Counted from the first letter of the stretch, positions 9,531-18,262 are shown. The stretch: 64,000 nt of DNA from JAXLWB01 sp046328715 (GCA_046328715.1 JAXLWB010000026.1:1-64000), one strand, 5' to 3'. The notes: generated by a model from the sequence alone, not told the origin. Made by a program: numbers and translations.

Positions 9531-9932
9531 TAATGTCAACAAGAATTCGATTAGATCATTGAGTTCAGGTGTGGTTAGCTTTTTTCCTAGATCTTTGGGC
9601 ATAAGATTGCCAAATCCTTCTACCAGATAGGCATCGGGGTGAAGGATGCTTTGCTCAAAATATTGCCGCGCATCGAGGCCAGCGACTCGACTTCCCGCCC
9701 GGCTGGCAACACCGTTCAGGCTTGGGCCGACGATGGTCACGTTGGCTTCGAGCGAGTGACAGGTGGCGCAGTTGCCCGGTAGGCCGCCGAACAGTTGTTT
9801 GCCATGTGCTTGGGCCGATGTCAGGCTAGCTTCGGGAAGCGGGGTTGGTTCGGCGGAAGTGCCGCAGCCAAAGAGCAAACAAGCAAGCAGCAGTAACTTC
9901 CAGAAATATTTAGCGTTATACAATTGGTGCAT
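9525..9932 (-). CDS. cytochrome c lipoprotein
   Basis: 135 residues from ATG 9932 (an ATG eight codons further out is also possible; neither has a clear ribosome binding site). Residues 11-23 form a lipoprotein signal ending LLFGC, so C23 is the likely lipidated cysteine, followed by a Pro/Thr/Ser linker. The class I haem motif NCATCH is near residue 55, and NLMPKDL supplies the distal Met. The C-terminal helix ELNDLIEFLLTLQ is typical of small c-type cytochromes. It probably passes electrons to or from the di-haem peroxidase encoded about 95 bp downstream on the same strand. Confidence 0.85.
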   Translation of the reverse strand: MHQLYNAKYFWKLLLLACLLFGCGTSAEPTPLPEASLTSAQAHGKQLFGGLPGNCATCHSLEANVTIVGPSLNGVASRAGSRVAGLDARQYFEQSILHPDAYLVEGFGNLMPKDLGKKLTTPELNDLIEFLLTLQ

Positions 9933-9983
9933 AATTGGCGTGCAAAGATTGAGCAATGATAGATAGTCTTAGAGTATACTTTG

Positions 9984-10016
9984 AATCTCTTAATCTCTCA
10001 ATCTCCAATCTCCTAG
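9984..10016. repeat. AATCTCT heptamer repeats in the dcd leader
   Basis: Consecutive 7-8-nt units (AATCTCTT, AATCTCTC, AATCTCC) precede dcd. The same motif recurs at 10797-10840, 30003-30070 and, in frame, at 50271-50386. Confidence 0.7.
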
Positions 10017-10063
10017 ATACAAACATAGAAGGAGTGCGAGAGGAAACAAGCTTGGAGAAAAAT

Positions 10064-10621
10064 ATGTCGATTCAACCGGATCGTTGGATCCGTAAGATGG
10101 CGCTTGAGCACAAGATGATCGAGCCGTTTGAGGAAAAGTTGGTGCGCAAAGGAGTGATCTCCTATGGCTTAAGTAGCTTTGGCTATGATATCCGCGTGGC
10201 AAATGAGTTTCGTATCTTTACCGCCTCTACCGGCCAACTAACCGTCGTCGATCCCAAAACTTTGGATGAGCGGGCGCTCGTCCCCTATGAAGGCGATGTC
10301 TGTTTTATTCCGCCCAATAGTTTCGCCCTGGCACGCAGCTTAGAATATTTCCGTATGCCACGCAATGTCATAGGTCTTTGTTTGGGCAAGTCCACCTATG
10401 CACGAGCAGGGATCGTAACCAATTTTACGCCCTTCGAGCCGGGCTGGGAAGGCTTTGTGACCATCGAGATCAGTAACACGACACCCTTGCCCGCCAAAAT
10501 CTACGCCAACGAAGGCATCGCCCAAGTGCTCTTCTTCGAAGGCGAAGAACCCGAAGTTACCTATGCTGACCGCCAGGGCAAATACCAGGCGCAGACGGGA
10601 ATTACGTTGCCGAAGGTGTAG
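10064..10621 (+). CDS. dcd: dCTP deaminase
   Basis: 185 residues. It deaminates dCTP to dUTP, feeding dTMP synthesis. The ATG at 10064 has GGAG about 8 nt upstream, and the first 36 codons of the longest frame are repeat DNA. Family features: SSFGYDIRV near residue 37, the phosphate-binding GKSTYARAG (108-116), VTIEISN with the probable catalytic Glu at 134-135, and the C-terminal ADRQGKYQAQTGITLPK that closes over the nucleotide. Length matches the monofunctional trimeric family. It is divergent from the cytochrome gene and upstream of rnhA, separated by a hairpin. Confidence 0.95.
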   Translation: MSIQPDRWIRKMALEHKMIEPFEEKLVRKGVISYGLSSFGYDIRVANEFRIFTASTGQLTVVDPKTLDERALVPYEGDVCFIPPNSFALARSLEYFRMPRNVIGLCLGKSTYARAGIVTNFTPFEPGWEGFVTIEISNTTPLPAKIYANEGIAQVLFFEGEEPEVTYADRQGKYQAQTGITLPKV

Positions 10622-10627
10622 CAGTTT

Positions 10628-10760
10628 CGGCTCAACAGGATTTCAAGGAGTTGACAAGACCTCCGGGAGGTGGCGCAACGAGGTTGGCTCATTACAATCA
10701 CGCCACCGCCACCTCCCAGAGGTCGGATCGACTCGCACCCCTTGGATTCCGGTTGAGCCG
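10628..10760. repeat. long imperfect palindrome between dcd and rnhA
   Basis: CGGCTCAAC (10628-10636) pairs with GTTGAGCCG (10752-10760), and GACCTCCGGGAGGTGGCG (10658-10675) pairs with 10707-10724. The whole 133-bp segment could fold as one long hairpin. No poly-T follows, so it is more like a REP or MITE-type element than a terminator. Confidence 0.75.
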
Positions 10761-10796
10761 TAGTTTCTTGGGTTTTCCATTACTTTACCGAGACTA

Positions 10797-10840
10797 AAGA
10801 TTGGAGATTACATACCCAATCTCTAGTCTCCAATCTTCAA
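10797..10840. repeat. GAGATTG/CAATCTC heptamer repeats upstream of rnhA
   Basis: GATTGGAGATT and its inverse AATCTCTAGTCTCCAATC face each other in the 44 bp before the rnhA start. Confidence 0.6.
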
Positions 10841-10847
10841 TTTCTCT

Positions 10848-11345
10848 ATGCCCGACGCCCAAAAGGTCATCATCTACTCCGACGGCGGCTGTGTTCCCAA
10901 TCCTGGCAACGGCGGTTGGTCGGCCATTTTACAGTATGGCGAACATCGCAAAGAGTTGAGTGGACGCTTTCGCAACACGACCAACAACCGCATGGAGCTA
11001 TTTGCCGCCATTGCTGCCCTCGAAGCGCTCACTCGCCCTTGCCATGTCGAAATGTTCACCGACAGTGAATATCTGCGCAATGGCATCACGCAGTGGATTC
11101 ATGGCTGGCAACGCAAAAATTGGCAGACCGCCGACAAAAAGCCAGTCAAAAATCGGGACCTCTGGCAGCGGTTGTTAATGGCGATTGCTCGTCACAAGGC
11201 GGCGGGTGGTGTCCACTGGAATTGGACACGCGGCCACGCTGGCGAACCACTCAACGAACGGGCCGATCAATTGGCGAACGAGGCAGCGCGCTCGGTCACC
11301 GCTGCCGACCCGATTGATCAGGAAGCTGGCCTAGGAAACCCATAA
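10848..11345 (+). CDS. rnhA: ribonuclease HI
   Basis: 165 residues; degrades the RNA strand of RNA-DNA hybrids. The catalytic set is visible: D12 (YSDGG), E50 (NRMEL), D72 (FTDSEY), H130 (RGHAGEPLNERAD) and D140. The helix/handle segment GWQRKNWQTADKKPVKNRDLW is intact, as in the E. coli enzyme. The last 20 residues are a non-conserved tail. The stop TAA overlaps the ATG of the next gene (TAATG at 11343-11347), so translation of the kinase-like gene is probably coupled. Confidence 0.96.
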   Translation: MPDAQKVIIYSDGGCVPNPGNGGWSAILQYGEHRKELSGRFRNTTNNRMELFAAIAALEALTRPCHVEMFTDSEYLRNGITQWIHGWQRKNWQTADKKPVKNRDLWQRLLMAIARHKAAGGVHWNWTRGHAGEPLNERADQLANEAARSVTAADPIDQEAGLGNP

Positions 11346-12232
11346 TGCAAGAATTGCTGGGTGAACCACTACGTCTCCCCATCGAACAAGCAGTTGCAGC
11401 CCATATTGGGCGACCGTGGCAAGTGCGCAACTACCGCGATCTGAACGATCTCTCCTCGCACCCGGCAGCTATCCTTTCGGATGGCGTCTATGCTGTCTTT
11501 GCCAAACTCAGCAATGCCGCCAATAGGCTAGAACAATTTACAGTTGAAGTGGCGGGGTTGCAGCGACTCCATCAATCTTCTGGCGTCTTGACGCCAACCC
11601 AGATCGCTTTGCTGGAGACCGGCCAGGGTGTCATCATGCTGCAAGAAGCGGTGCAAACTGTAGAGCGAACCACCCGCCAGTGGCAGCAAATCGGCGAGTC
11701 GCTTGCTCGTATTCACCACGTTCACGGGCAACGTTTTGGGTTAGAAACGCAGGGCTACTTTGGCCCACTCTATCAGGATAACCGACCCTTGGACGATTGG
11801 GCAACCTTCTACGCCGAACGTCGTCTCTGGCCGCGCTTGATGAGTGCCATTGACGCTGGACATTTACCCTCGTCGTTGATTCGCCAACTCGAAAAACTGA
11901 TCGCCCGCCTGCCCGACCTCTGTGGCCCTCAAGTTTACCCTACTCTGCTGCACGGCGATGCCCAGCAAAACAACTACATCAGCAGCGCCCAAGGTGCAGT
12001 TGTGATCGATCCAGCAGTTTATTACGGACACCCTGAAATCGATCTGGCATACTTAGACTACTTTCAACCTGTACCGGATGCAGTTTTCAATGGCTACCGA
12101 TCCATCCTGCCCATCGATCCAGGCTTTGGACAACGGCGTGATCTCTGGCGCATTTACGGTTATTTGGCGATTGTGACGTTGGATGCATCTTATCTGGACC
12201 GGTTGAGTGCCTGTGTGCGCAGTTATCTTTGA
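11345..12232 (+). CDS. fructosamine/ketosamine-3-kinase family protein
   Basis: 295 residues with the protein-kinase-like aminoglycoside phosphotransferase fold. LLHGDAQQNNY near residue 203 is the catalytic loop (Asp of HGD) and VVIDPAVYYGHPEIDLAYLDYF is the metal-binding segment, with the GHPEIDLA signature characteristic of fructosamine-3-kinases. These phosphorylate sugar adducts on amines, leading to deglycation of proteins or metabolites. The start overlaps the rnhA stop. The N-terminal glycine loop is weak, which is normal for this family. Substrate cannot be read from sequence. Confidence 0.85.
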   Translation: MQELLGEPLRLPIEQAVAAHIGRPWQVRNYRDLNDLSSHPAAILSDGVYAVFAKLSNAANRLEQFTVEVAGLQRLHQSSGVLTPTQIALLETGQGVIMLQEAVQTVERTTRQWQQIGESLARIHHVHGQRFGLETQGYFGPLYQDNRPLDDWATFYAERRLWPRLMSAIDAGHLPSSLIRQLEKLIARLPDLCGPQVYPTLLHGDAQQNNYISSAQGAVVIDPAVYYGHPEIDLAYLDYFQPVPDAVFNGYRSILPIDPGFGQRRDLWRIYGYLAIVTLDASYLDRLSACVRSYL

Positions 12233-12237
12233 TCCTT

Positions 12238-14751
12238 ATGACTCACTTCCGCAAACCTGAAATCATGAGCCCCGCCGGCTATTGGCCGCAGATGAATGCT
12301 GCCATGGAAGCTGGTGCCGATGCAGTCTATTTCGGGCTTAAACACTTCACGGCACGAGCCAAAGTCGGCTTTGCACTGGAAGAACTGCCCGAGGTGATGC
12401 GCACGCTCCATAGCCGAGGCGTCAAGGGCTACATCACCTTCAACACGCTGATTTTCGAACACGAGATCGCTGAGGCTGCAAAAACCCTAGCCGAAATTGC
12501 CAAAGCTGGAGCCGATTCCATCATCGTACAGGACATCGGTATCGCCCAACTTGCCCACCAGATCGCACCTGATCTCGCCATTCATGGCAGCACACAGATG
12601 AGCATCACTAGCGCCGAAGGCATCGCCCTGGCGCAACAGTTTGGGGTGAGCCGAGTTGTCCTGGCCCGTGAGCTTTCGCTGGAGGAGATTCGGGCCATTC
12701 GCAAACAGACCGAGTGCGAGTTAGAAATGTTTGTCCACGGCGCGCTCTGTGTCTCTTATTCAGGACAATGTTTCTCCTCCGAAGCCTGGGGCGGACGCAG
12801 CGCCAATCGGGGACAATGCGCTCAAGCCTGCCGCCTACCTTATGAATTGCTGGTAGACGAGGTTGTGAAACCGCTCGGCGATGCACGCTACCTGCTCTCT
12901 CCGGGCGACCTCTATGCCCTGCAACAGATTCCTGAGATTGTCCAGCTTGGCGTTTCGGCGCTCAAGATCGAAGGTCGCTACAAGGATGCCGAATACGTGG
13001 CGCTAACCACTGCGGCCTATCGCAAAGCCGTGGATGAGGCATGGGCGGGCTTACCCTTGAGCGTGAGCAAGGCCGAAGAGTTACAGTTAGAACAGGTCTA
13101 CTCGCGTGGGTTAGGTCCTTGGTTTGTCAATGGTACAAACCATCAGACCGTGGTACAAGGACGTTCCCCGCGCCACCGGGGCGTGTTGATGGGCACAGTC
13201 AAGCGCACCACAACCAACAGTGTGATTGTGGCACCGAGCGAGGCAGCGACAATTTCGCCACTTAAAGCAGGTGATGGCCTCGTTTTTGATGCCGCCGCCT
13301 GGCGTTCGCCCGAACTGCGAGAAGAAGGCGGGCGCATCTATCAGGTTAAAACCTTGCCTGGTGGTTTAGTGGAACTCTACTTTGGCAATGGCGAAGTGAA
13401 CTTCAGCCGCATTCGACCGGGCGATTGGATCTGGCGCAGCAGCGATCCAGAACTAAAAAAGGCAGCTCGTCCCTATACCCAGGCAACGACTCCGGTCCAT
13501 AAACAACCGCTTTCGGTCGAGGTAATCGCCCATGAAGGTCAGCCTCTGCAACTCACTTGGCGTGTACAAGCACACCCTGACCAGAGCGTCTCTGTCCATT
13601 CAGATGAAGTATTGGGGACAGCGCAAAATCGTGGCTTGACCTCCGAACTGCTGCGTGAACAACTCGGACGTTTGGGCAATACCCCCTATGTGCTAGCAGA
13701 TTTAGAGTTGAGCATTGCAGGCAATCCCTTCGCTCCTACCTCGTTGCTCAACCAATTACGCCGAGAAGCGATTGAGCAACTGAGCGCCTTACAACAGAAA
13801 GCCGTCCAGCATGTGGTGAATGATCCAACCACAATTTTGCAGTCCGTCCCCCATCCTGCTGCTGCACTCGCCAAAGTGCAGACACCACAACTCCATCTCC
13901 TAGTGCGCACACCCGAGCAGTTGGAGGCGGCCATCGATCTGCGTCCTGCCAGCATCACGTTGGACTATCTTGAACTTTATGGCTTGCGCCCTTCTGTGGA
14001 ACGGGTAAAGGCTAGCAACCTTGAGGTGCGTGTTGCCAGTCCCCGGGTGCTTAAACCAAACGAACAGCGTATCGTCAACTTTCTCCTGCGGCTAGAATGT
14101 CCGATCCTGGTGCGTTCCAGTGGCTTGCTGCAAGCGTTACAATGTGAGACACACCCGCCGTTGTTCGGTGACTTTAGCCTCAACGCTGCCAATACCCTGA
14201 GTGTGGCCAGTTTCTTCGCCCTCGGCATTGAGCGTCTTGCACCGACCCACGACCTCAATGCCACCCAAATTACAGACCTAGCCCGTGCTGTCGGCGGCGA
14301 CAAGTTTGAAGTGATCGCCTACCATCATCTGCCTGTCTTTCACACCGAGCATTGTGTCTTTTGCCGCTTTTTGTCCCAAGGCACGAGCTATCAGGATTGC
14401 GGTCACCCCTGTGAGAAACACCGGGTTGCTCTGCGTGATCTCTCAGGTCGGGCCCACCCAGTGATGGCTGATGTTGGCTGTCGTAACACGGTCTTCGGTG
14501 CCGAAGCGCAAGAGGCAAGCGCCCATCTCGATGAGTGGCGAGACGCAGGGATTGTTCACTATCGGTTGGAATTTGTTCACGAATCGGCGCAACAGGTGCG
14601 AGAGATCGGCCACGTCTTTCAAGCAACGTTACGTGGCAAACTCTCGACCACGCAACTCACCCAAAAGCTGAAAAACATCGCCCCACAGGGAATCACCGAA
14701 GGCAGTCTCTTCGTCCCCGCTAATTACAGTGAAATCCCACTGATTTTGTAG
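12238..14751 (+). CDS. long U32 family peptidase with C-terminal DUF3656-like region
   Basis: About 837 residues. The ATG at 12238 is preferred over an in-frame TTG at 12229 that overlaps the previous stop. The N-terminus (KPEIMSPAGYWPQMNAAMEAGADAVYFGL) is the classic U32 start. The signature ELEMFVHGALCVSYSGQCFSS with downstream ANRGQCAQACRLPY carries the conserved cysteines, and a second Cys cluster (EHCVFCRFLSQGTSYQDCGHPCEKHR) lies near residue 705. Members include RlhA, a 23S rRNA hydroxylation factor, and others annotated as collagenase-like. This one has the extended architecture. Fe-S binding by the Cys clusters is inferred. Confidence 0.9.
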   Translation: MTHFRKPEIMSPAGYWPQMNAAMEAGADAVYFGLKHFTARAKVGFALEELPEVMRTLHSRGVKGYITFNTLIFEHEIAEAAKTLAEIAKAGADSIIVQDIGIAQLAHQIAPDLAIHGSTQMSITSAEGIALAQQFGVSRVVLARELSLEEIRAIRKQTECELEMFVHGALCVSYSGQCFSSEAWGGRSANRGQCAQACRLPYELLVDEVVKPLGDARYLLSPGDLYALQQIPEIVQLGVSALKIEGRYKDAEYVALTTAAYRKAVDEAWAGLPLSVSKAEELQLEQVYSRGLGPWFVNGTNHQTVVQGRSPRHRGVLMGTVKRTTTNSVIVAPSEAATISPLKAGDGLVFDAAAWRSPELREEGGRIYQVKTLPGGLVELYFGNGEVNFSRIRPGDWIWRSSDPELKKAARPYTQATTPVHKQPLSVEVIAHEGQPLQLTWRVQAHPDQSVSVHSDEVLGTAQNRGLTSELLREQLGRLGNTPYVLADLELSIAGNPFAPTSLLNQLRREAIEQLSALQQKAVQHVVNDPTTILQSVPHPAAALAKVQTPQLHLLVRTPEQLEAAIDLRPASITLDYLELYGLRPSVERVKASNLEVRVASPRVLKPNEQRIVNFLLRLECPILVRSSGLLQALQCETHPPLFGDFSLNAANTLSVASFFALGIERLAPTHDLNATQITDLARAVGGDKFEVIAYHHLPVFHTEHCVFCRFLSQGTSYQDCGHPCEKHRVALRDLSGRAHPVMADVGCRNTVFGAEAQEASAHLDEWRDAGIVHYRLEFVHESAQQVREIGHVFQATLRGKLSTTQLTQKLKNIAPQGITEGSLFVPANYSEIPLIL

Positions 14752-14764
14752 ATGCCCTACCAAC

Positions 14765-14818
14765 AGAGCCGTTAGCGTAAGCGTACGAGGTTGCCCGTAT
14801 GCTTACGCTAACGGCTCT
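14765..14818. repeat. palindromic element, family B copy 1
   Basis: AGAGCCGTTAGCGTAAGC and its inverse GCTTACGCTAACGGCTCT form an 18-bp perfect stem around an 18-nt loop. A second copy at 21456-21507 carries the loop in the opposite orientation. It lies between convergent genes. Confidence 0.88.
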
Positions 14819-14841
14819 GAATGACACCCAATTCGCAATTT

Positions 14842-15387
14842 TTACTTCATCTCCATTCGTGTGCGCGCAAAGTGACTGAGCACCCCGAGTTGTGTATCCA
14901 TTCGCTGACATAATTCCTCGGACATTTCACCGGTTGCACGATTGACCCCTTGATCGCCGTAATTGTTGAGCGTCGCTCCTACTTGGACGGCGCTCACCTC
15001 GTAGACCATTGTACGTGCCACATGGTCGAGCGCCATGGCGCTGCGCTGGCCACTCATGCTTGACATCAGCACAAACGGTTTCCAGCGTCCAAAGTCGCTG
15101 TCCAATGCATAATGCAAAAAGTTGAGCAGCGCACCGCTGGCCCCAAAGTTATAAACCGGTGCCGCCAACACCCAACCATGTGCCGCGTTGAATTGCTCCA
15201 CCGCCGCTTTCAATGCTTCGCTGCCTTTCGACTGCGGATAAGACAACGTTTCCACCTGTGCCAGATCGAGCAGGCTTGCCTCACAATCACTGCGCGTGAG
15301 CGTGTCAACTGCATAGCGCGCCATAATCCGCGAGCGCGAGACCTGGCTTAGACTCGATGAAACAACCACAACTTTTGGAGATGACAT
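14842..15387 (-). CDS. NADPH-dependent FMN reductase family protein
   Basis: 181 residues with a flavodoxin-like fold. The phosphate loop SSSLSQVSRSRIMARY is at residues 10-25, and APVYNFGASGALLNFLHYAL near 96 matches the flavin-contacting P-x-Y-N-x-x-x-x-x-x-L-K/N pattern. It probably reduces flavin, quinone or a related electrophile in the cytoplasm using NAD(P)H. It is divergent from the cysteine-rich regulator at 15546 and shares with it a promoter region full of symmetric operator-like sequence, so regulation by that neighbour is likely. Confidence 0.8.
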   Translation of the reverse strand: MSSPKVVVVSSSLSQVSRSRIMARYAVDTLTRSDCEASLLDLAQVETLSYPQSKGSEALKAAVEQFNAAHGWVLAAPVYNFGASGALLNFLHYALDSDFGRWKPFVLMSSMSGQRSAMALDHVARTMVYEVSAVQVGATLNNYGDQGVNRATGEMSEELCQRMDTQLGVLSHFARTRMEMK

Positions 15388-15417
15388 AGATTCGATTCCT
15401 CAAGATACAGGATGCAA

Positions 15418-15465
15418 GTTGCAGGTTGCAGCGAGCATTGTGCATTCGGCCTGCAACTTGCAACT
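15418..15465. repeat. inverted GCAAGTT/GCAACTT heptamer repeats
   Basis: GCAAGTTGCAGGTTGCA at about 15414-15430 faces CTGCAACTTGCAAC near 15451-15464. The unit has the same 7-nt periodicity as the other short repeats in the window. Confidence 0.55.
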
Positions 15466-15540
15466 AATTTATAAAGCTTTTTCTTTACAAAGAAAAATAC
15501 CTCTCCCTGCCTAATTTGTCAAGAGTTTTCTTTATAAATT
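15466..15540. promoter_or_regulatory. divergent promoter region with symmetric operator candidates
   Basis: A perfect 11-bp inverted pair AATTTATAAAG (15466-15476) and CTTTATAAATT (15530-15540) brackets a perfect palindrome TTTCTTTACAAAGAAA (15480-15495). A half-site TTTCTTTATAAA recurs at 15527-15538, four bases before the regulator start. This AT-rich symmetry between an oxidoreductase and a metalloregulator-like gene is what a shared operator looks like. Confidence 0.6.
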
Positions 15541-15545
15541 AAACT

Positions 15546-16208
15546 ATGGTTATGAATGAACAGTCAAACGACAAACTACGCACACGCCAACAGATTCTCA
15601 ATCTACTAAAACGTCAAGGTGCGCTTGATTCTGCCCACCTGGCACAACAACTGGATGTAAGTGCGATGGCTGTGCGCCAACATCTCTATGAATTGCAAGA
15701 GCAGGGACTCGTTAGCTATCATGAAGAGGCCAAGTCAGTCGGTCGCCCAGCCAAACAGTGGCAGTTGACCCAAGCGGCGGATGCCTTTTTCCCAAGCGGC
15801 TACGCCGACCTGACCCTGAATCTGCTACGGGCAATGAACGAGGCGTTTGGTCAGGAAGGCATGGACAAGTTGCTGGCTATCCGTATGCGTGAGCAGATTG
15901 CCCACTATCAAGCACACATTAACCCACAATATGCGCTGCCCCAGAAGTTAGAGACGTTAGCCCAACTGCGTACCCACGAAGGCTACATGGCAGCCGTCCT
16001 TTGCGATACGCCTGACGAATGGCTGCTGGTGGAAAATCATTGCCCGATCTGCGACGCTGCCCGCACCTGCGTCTCCCTCTGTGGTCGTGAATTGGAAACA
16101 TTTCGGCGTATCTTAGGCGAGGGTGTAACCATCGAACGGACAGAACATATTTTGGGTGGGGCACGACGTTGCGCGTATCGAGTCGTTGAAAGCAAGAAGG
16201 ATGAGTAA
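15546..16208 (+). CDS. winged-helix transcriptional regulator, SufR-like, cysteine-rich
   Basis: 220 residues (ATG 15546 or 15552; no ribosome binding site, possibly a near-leaderless message). Residues 15-75 form a winged HTH (LLKRQGALDSAHLAQQLDVSAMAVRQHL, then GRPAKQWQLT as the wing). The C-terminal half carries NHCPICDAARTCVSLCG, with Cys at 166, 169, 175 and 179, and C209 in GARRCAYRV. SufR-type and related regulators bind an Fe-S cluster through C-terminal cysteines and repress Fe-S or redox genes; the exact Cys spacing here differs from classical SufR. Autoregulation and control of the divergent FMN reductase are inferred. Confidence 0.8.
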   Translation: MVMNEQSNDKLRTRQQILNLLKRQGALDSAHLAQQLDVSAMAVRQHLYELQEQGLVSYHEEAKSVGRPAKQWQLTQAADAFFPSGYADLTLNLLRAMNEAFGQEGMDKLLAIRMREQIAHYQAHINPQYALPQKLETLAQLRTHEGYMAAVLCDTPDEWLLVENHCPICDAARTCVSLCGRELETFRRILGEGVTIERTEHILGGARRCAYRVVESKKDE

Positions 16209-16217
16209 ACGAATCCA

Positions 16218-16748
16218 ATGATCATCCTCATTAATGGCTCCTTTGGCGTAGGCAAGAGCACGGTCGCTGAGATTCTACAGGACAAGTTGCCCAATAGCCG
16301 CATCTACGATCCCGAAGTCGCTGGCTCAATTCTGATGCGTCTGCCCAGTTGGATCAAGCTACGCGGCGCAGGTACGGGTGACTTTCAGAATATCGACCTC
16401 TGGCGCAAGTCGGTGTCGTTTGGAATTCGCCTTAGTCGAACCATAAACCGCGGTCCGATCATTGTGCCGATGGCCTTTGACCGCCATGACTATCTGAATG
16501 AGATCAGCCAGGCCATTCGTCGCTTCGACCCCGACCTGCGACTCTTCTGTCTGCGCGCCAGTCTACCAACGATTCACGAGCGACTGCGCCAGCGCGGTGC
16601 CTTGGCCGATTCTGGATCTGAATGGGTGCTGCGGCGCAGTGCCGAATGTACACTCGCCCACGCCGATCCTGCCTTTGGCCTGCCGATTGACACCGACAAT
16701 GCCTCCGCTGAACAGGTAGCCGATACTTTGTTGAAGCAACTTTCCTAA
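16218..16748 (+). CDS. TmrB-like P-loop kinase
   Basis: 176 residues. Walker A GSFGVGKST is at residues 7-15, followed by RIYDPEVAGSILMRLP and DFQNIDLWRKSV, matching the tunicamycin-resistance protein TmrB and related small-molecule kinases. A lid-like segment RLRQRGALADSGSEWVLRR lies near residue 120. Such proteins phosphorylate or bind a nucleotide-like antibiotic or metabolite. It starts 9 bp after the regulator stop and is probably its operon partner. Confidence 0.75.
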   Translation: MIILINGSFGVGKSTVAEILQDKLPNSRIYDPEVAGSILMRLPSWIKLRGAGTGDFQNIDLWRKSVSFGIRLSRTINRGPIIVPMAFDRHDYLNEISQAIRRFDPDLRLFCLRASLPTIHERLRQRGALADSGSEWVLRRSAECTLAHADPAFGLPIDTDNASAEQVADTLLKQLS

Positions 16749-17144
16749 TCGACTAGCAAGTTGCAACACAGATAGAAAGGAACTCGGATCTTTTTTCTTG
16801 GTCTGTGTTCTTTTCCATCCGTGTTACAAAACTTGCTCGGCTTGCATCTATTTCTCGCCCCCAAGCCATTCTGACCATCCTCTTCCGGGAAGGCAAGTAC
16901 TCAGGATCTGCTAAAATTAAAGTTCCTTCCCGGAAGACAGTTATCGAACAGCCCAGTAGCCATAAAATAGTATTATGTTTCATACAAGCAGTTATGGTAT
17001 GATTGCACCACCATTGCTGTACCGAATCATCCCAAACGTAACTGCTCATGTAGGGCCAGCACAGAGTCTCTCTGTGTACTTTGTCCCTCCTCAGCGCTCT
17101 CCGTGTAGTGCTTGAGCAGTTACCCAATTATCTCGGCGGCTCCT
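16749..17144. other. intergenic region with a perfect 13-bp hairpin
   Basis: TCTTCCGGGAAGG (16881-16893) pairs with CCTTCCCGGAAGA (16925-16937) over a 31-nt loop. A short stretch near 16751-16830 (CACAGATAGAAAGGAA, GTCTGTGTTCTTTTCC) is low complexity. No gene is supported. Confidence 0.6.
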
Positions 17145-18107
17145 ATGCAAATTGCACCTGGAATTCACATCATCGAAGCGCCCTTGGGCGACCGTTTTGT
17201 GCGCACATTTGCCCTGGTGGGCGACCAGGCAGTGTTGCTGATTGACAGCGGTCTGGACGATACACCCGCCAACTACATCCTCCCTTACTTGCAGTCGATT
17301 GGGGTTACTCCTTTCCAGATTGGCTATGTTCTGATCTCCCATGCCGATCTCGATCATTCGGGCGGCAATGCCAGCTTGAAGGCGGCAGCACCGCAGGCTA
17401 GATTTCTCTGCCACGAGTTGGATCGCCGCCAGATCGAGAATGTCGAGGCATTGATTGCTGAGCGCTACGGCGAGTTTGCCCAGCCGCACGGCATTGACGA
17501 TTCGGAGGAGAGTAAAGCCTGGACTCGCTCGGTTACCCGCCATTGCCCGGTTGACATCGGCTTGCGGGGTGGTGAACAAATTCGGCTAGGCAGCGATTGG
17601 GTGGTCGAGGTGCTGCATACTGCTGGTCATTCGCGTGGCCATCTGACCGTCTATGATCCAGCTAGCAAAACGGCCATCATTGCCGATGCTGCGCTCTGGA
17701 ACGCTGTGTTGACCAAAGCGGGCCGTCCTGCCTTCCCACCCACCTATCGCTATCTGGAGAGTTACCGAGCTTCGATCCAGCGGCTGCAAAGTATGGAAAT
17801 CGATCTGCTACTAACCAGCCATTACCCGATCTACCGTGGAGCACAGGTGGCAGAATATCTAGCGGAAAGTCGTGCCTACACAGATCGAGTCGATGAGACG
17901 TTGCGCCAACTGCTGCAATCCGCCACCACTGCGCTGACCTTAAAAGAGATCATCGCCACCCTCAGCCCGCGCCTGGGCACCTGGCCGGAAAGTGCGCGTG
18001 ACTACCTGAGCCATCCCCTTTCCGGTCATCTGGAATGGATGCAAAGCTGTGGATTGGTGGAGCGGGGTGAAAGTCAAGGGCGTGCGGTTTATCGGTGGAA
18101 GGGATAA
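17145..18107 (+). CDS. MBL-fold metallo-hydrolase
   Basis: 320 residues from ATG 17145 (the longer frame needs a TTG at 17112 and adds eleven unconserved residues). The metallo-beta-lactamase metal motif is SHADLDHSGG near residue 75, followed by TAGHSRGHL near 163 and ISDA-like IIADAAL; the last ligand is in LTSHYP near 223. A C-terminal extension of about 90 residues is helical with a winged-helix flavour (LTLKEIIATL), as in glyoxalase-II-like hydrolases of the lactamase-B-2 type. A thioester- or nucleotide-type substrate is possible; not determinable. Confidence 0.85.
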   Translation: MQIAPGIHIIEAPLGDRFVRTFALVGDQAVLLIDSGLDDTPANYILPYLQSIGVTPFQIGYVLISHADLDHSGGNASLKAAAPQARFLCHELDRRQIENVEALIAERYGEFAQPHGIDDSEESKAWTRSVTRHCPVDIGLRGGEQIRLGSDWVVEVLHTAGHSRGHLTVYDPASKTAIIADAALWNAVLTKAGRPAFPPTYRYLESYRASIQRLQSMEIDLLLTSHYPIYRGAQVAEYLAESRAYTDRVDETLRQLLQSATTALTLKEIIATLSPRLGTWPESARDYLSHPLSGHLEWMQSCGLVERGESQGRAVYRWKG

Positions 18108-18126
18108 GGGATAGTTATCGCAACGA

Positions 18127-18262
18127 CGAACCCCTCCCTAGCCCTCCCCTGCTAAGGGAGGGAACTGTCACGGAGAAGATTCTGTTTAGTGGACAAAAGA
18201 GAAAACAGAATCCGTCCCATCACGGTTCCCTCACCTGATAGGTGAGGGCTAGGGAGGGGTTT
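18127..18262. repeat. dispersed inverted-repeat element, family A copy 2
   Basis: The ends are the same as in copy 1 (CCCCTCCCTAGCCCTCCCC and inverse). The asymmetric core is inverted relative to copies 1 and 3: TTTAGTGGACAAAAGA is the reverse complement of the CTGTCCACCAAAC region. Inner arms GGGAGGGAACTGTCACGG and ATCACGGTTCCCTC also pair. Confidence 0.85.

Noticed and set aside
10628..10760. Rho-independent terminator after dcd
   Set aside because: The structure is far longer than a terminator and has no following T-run; listed as a palindromic element instead.
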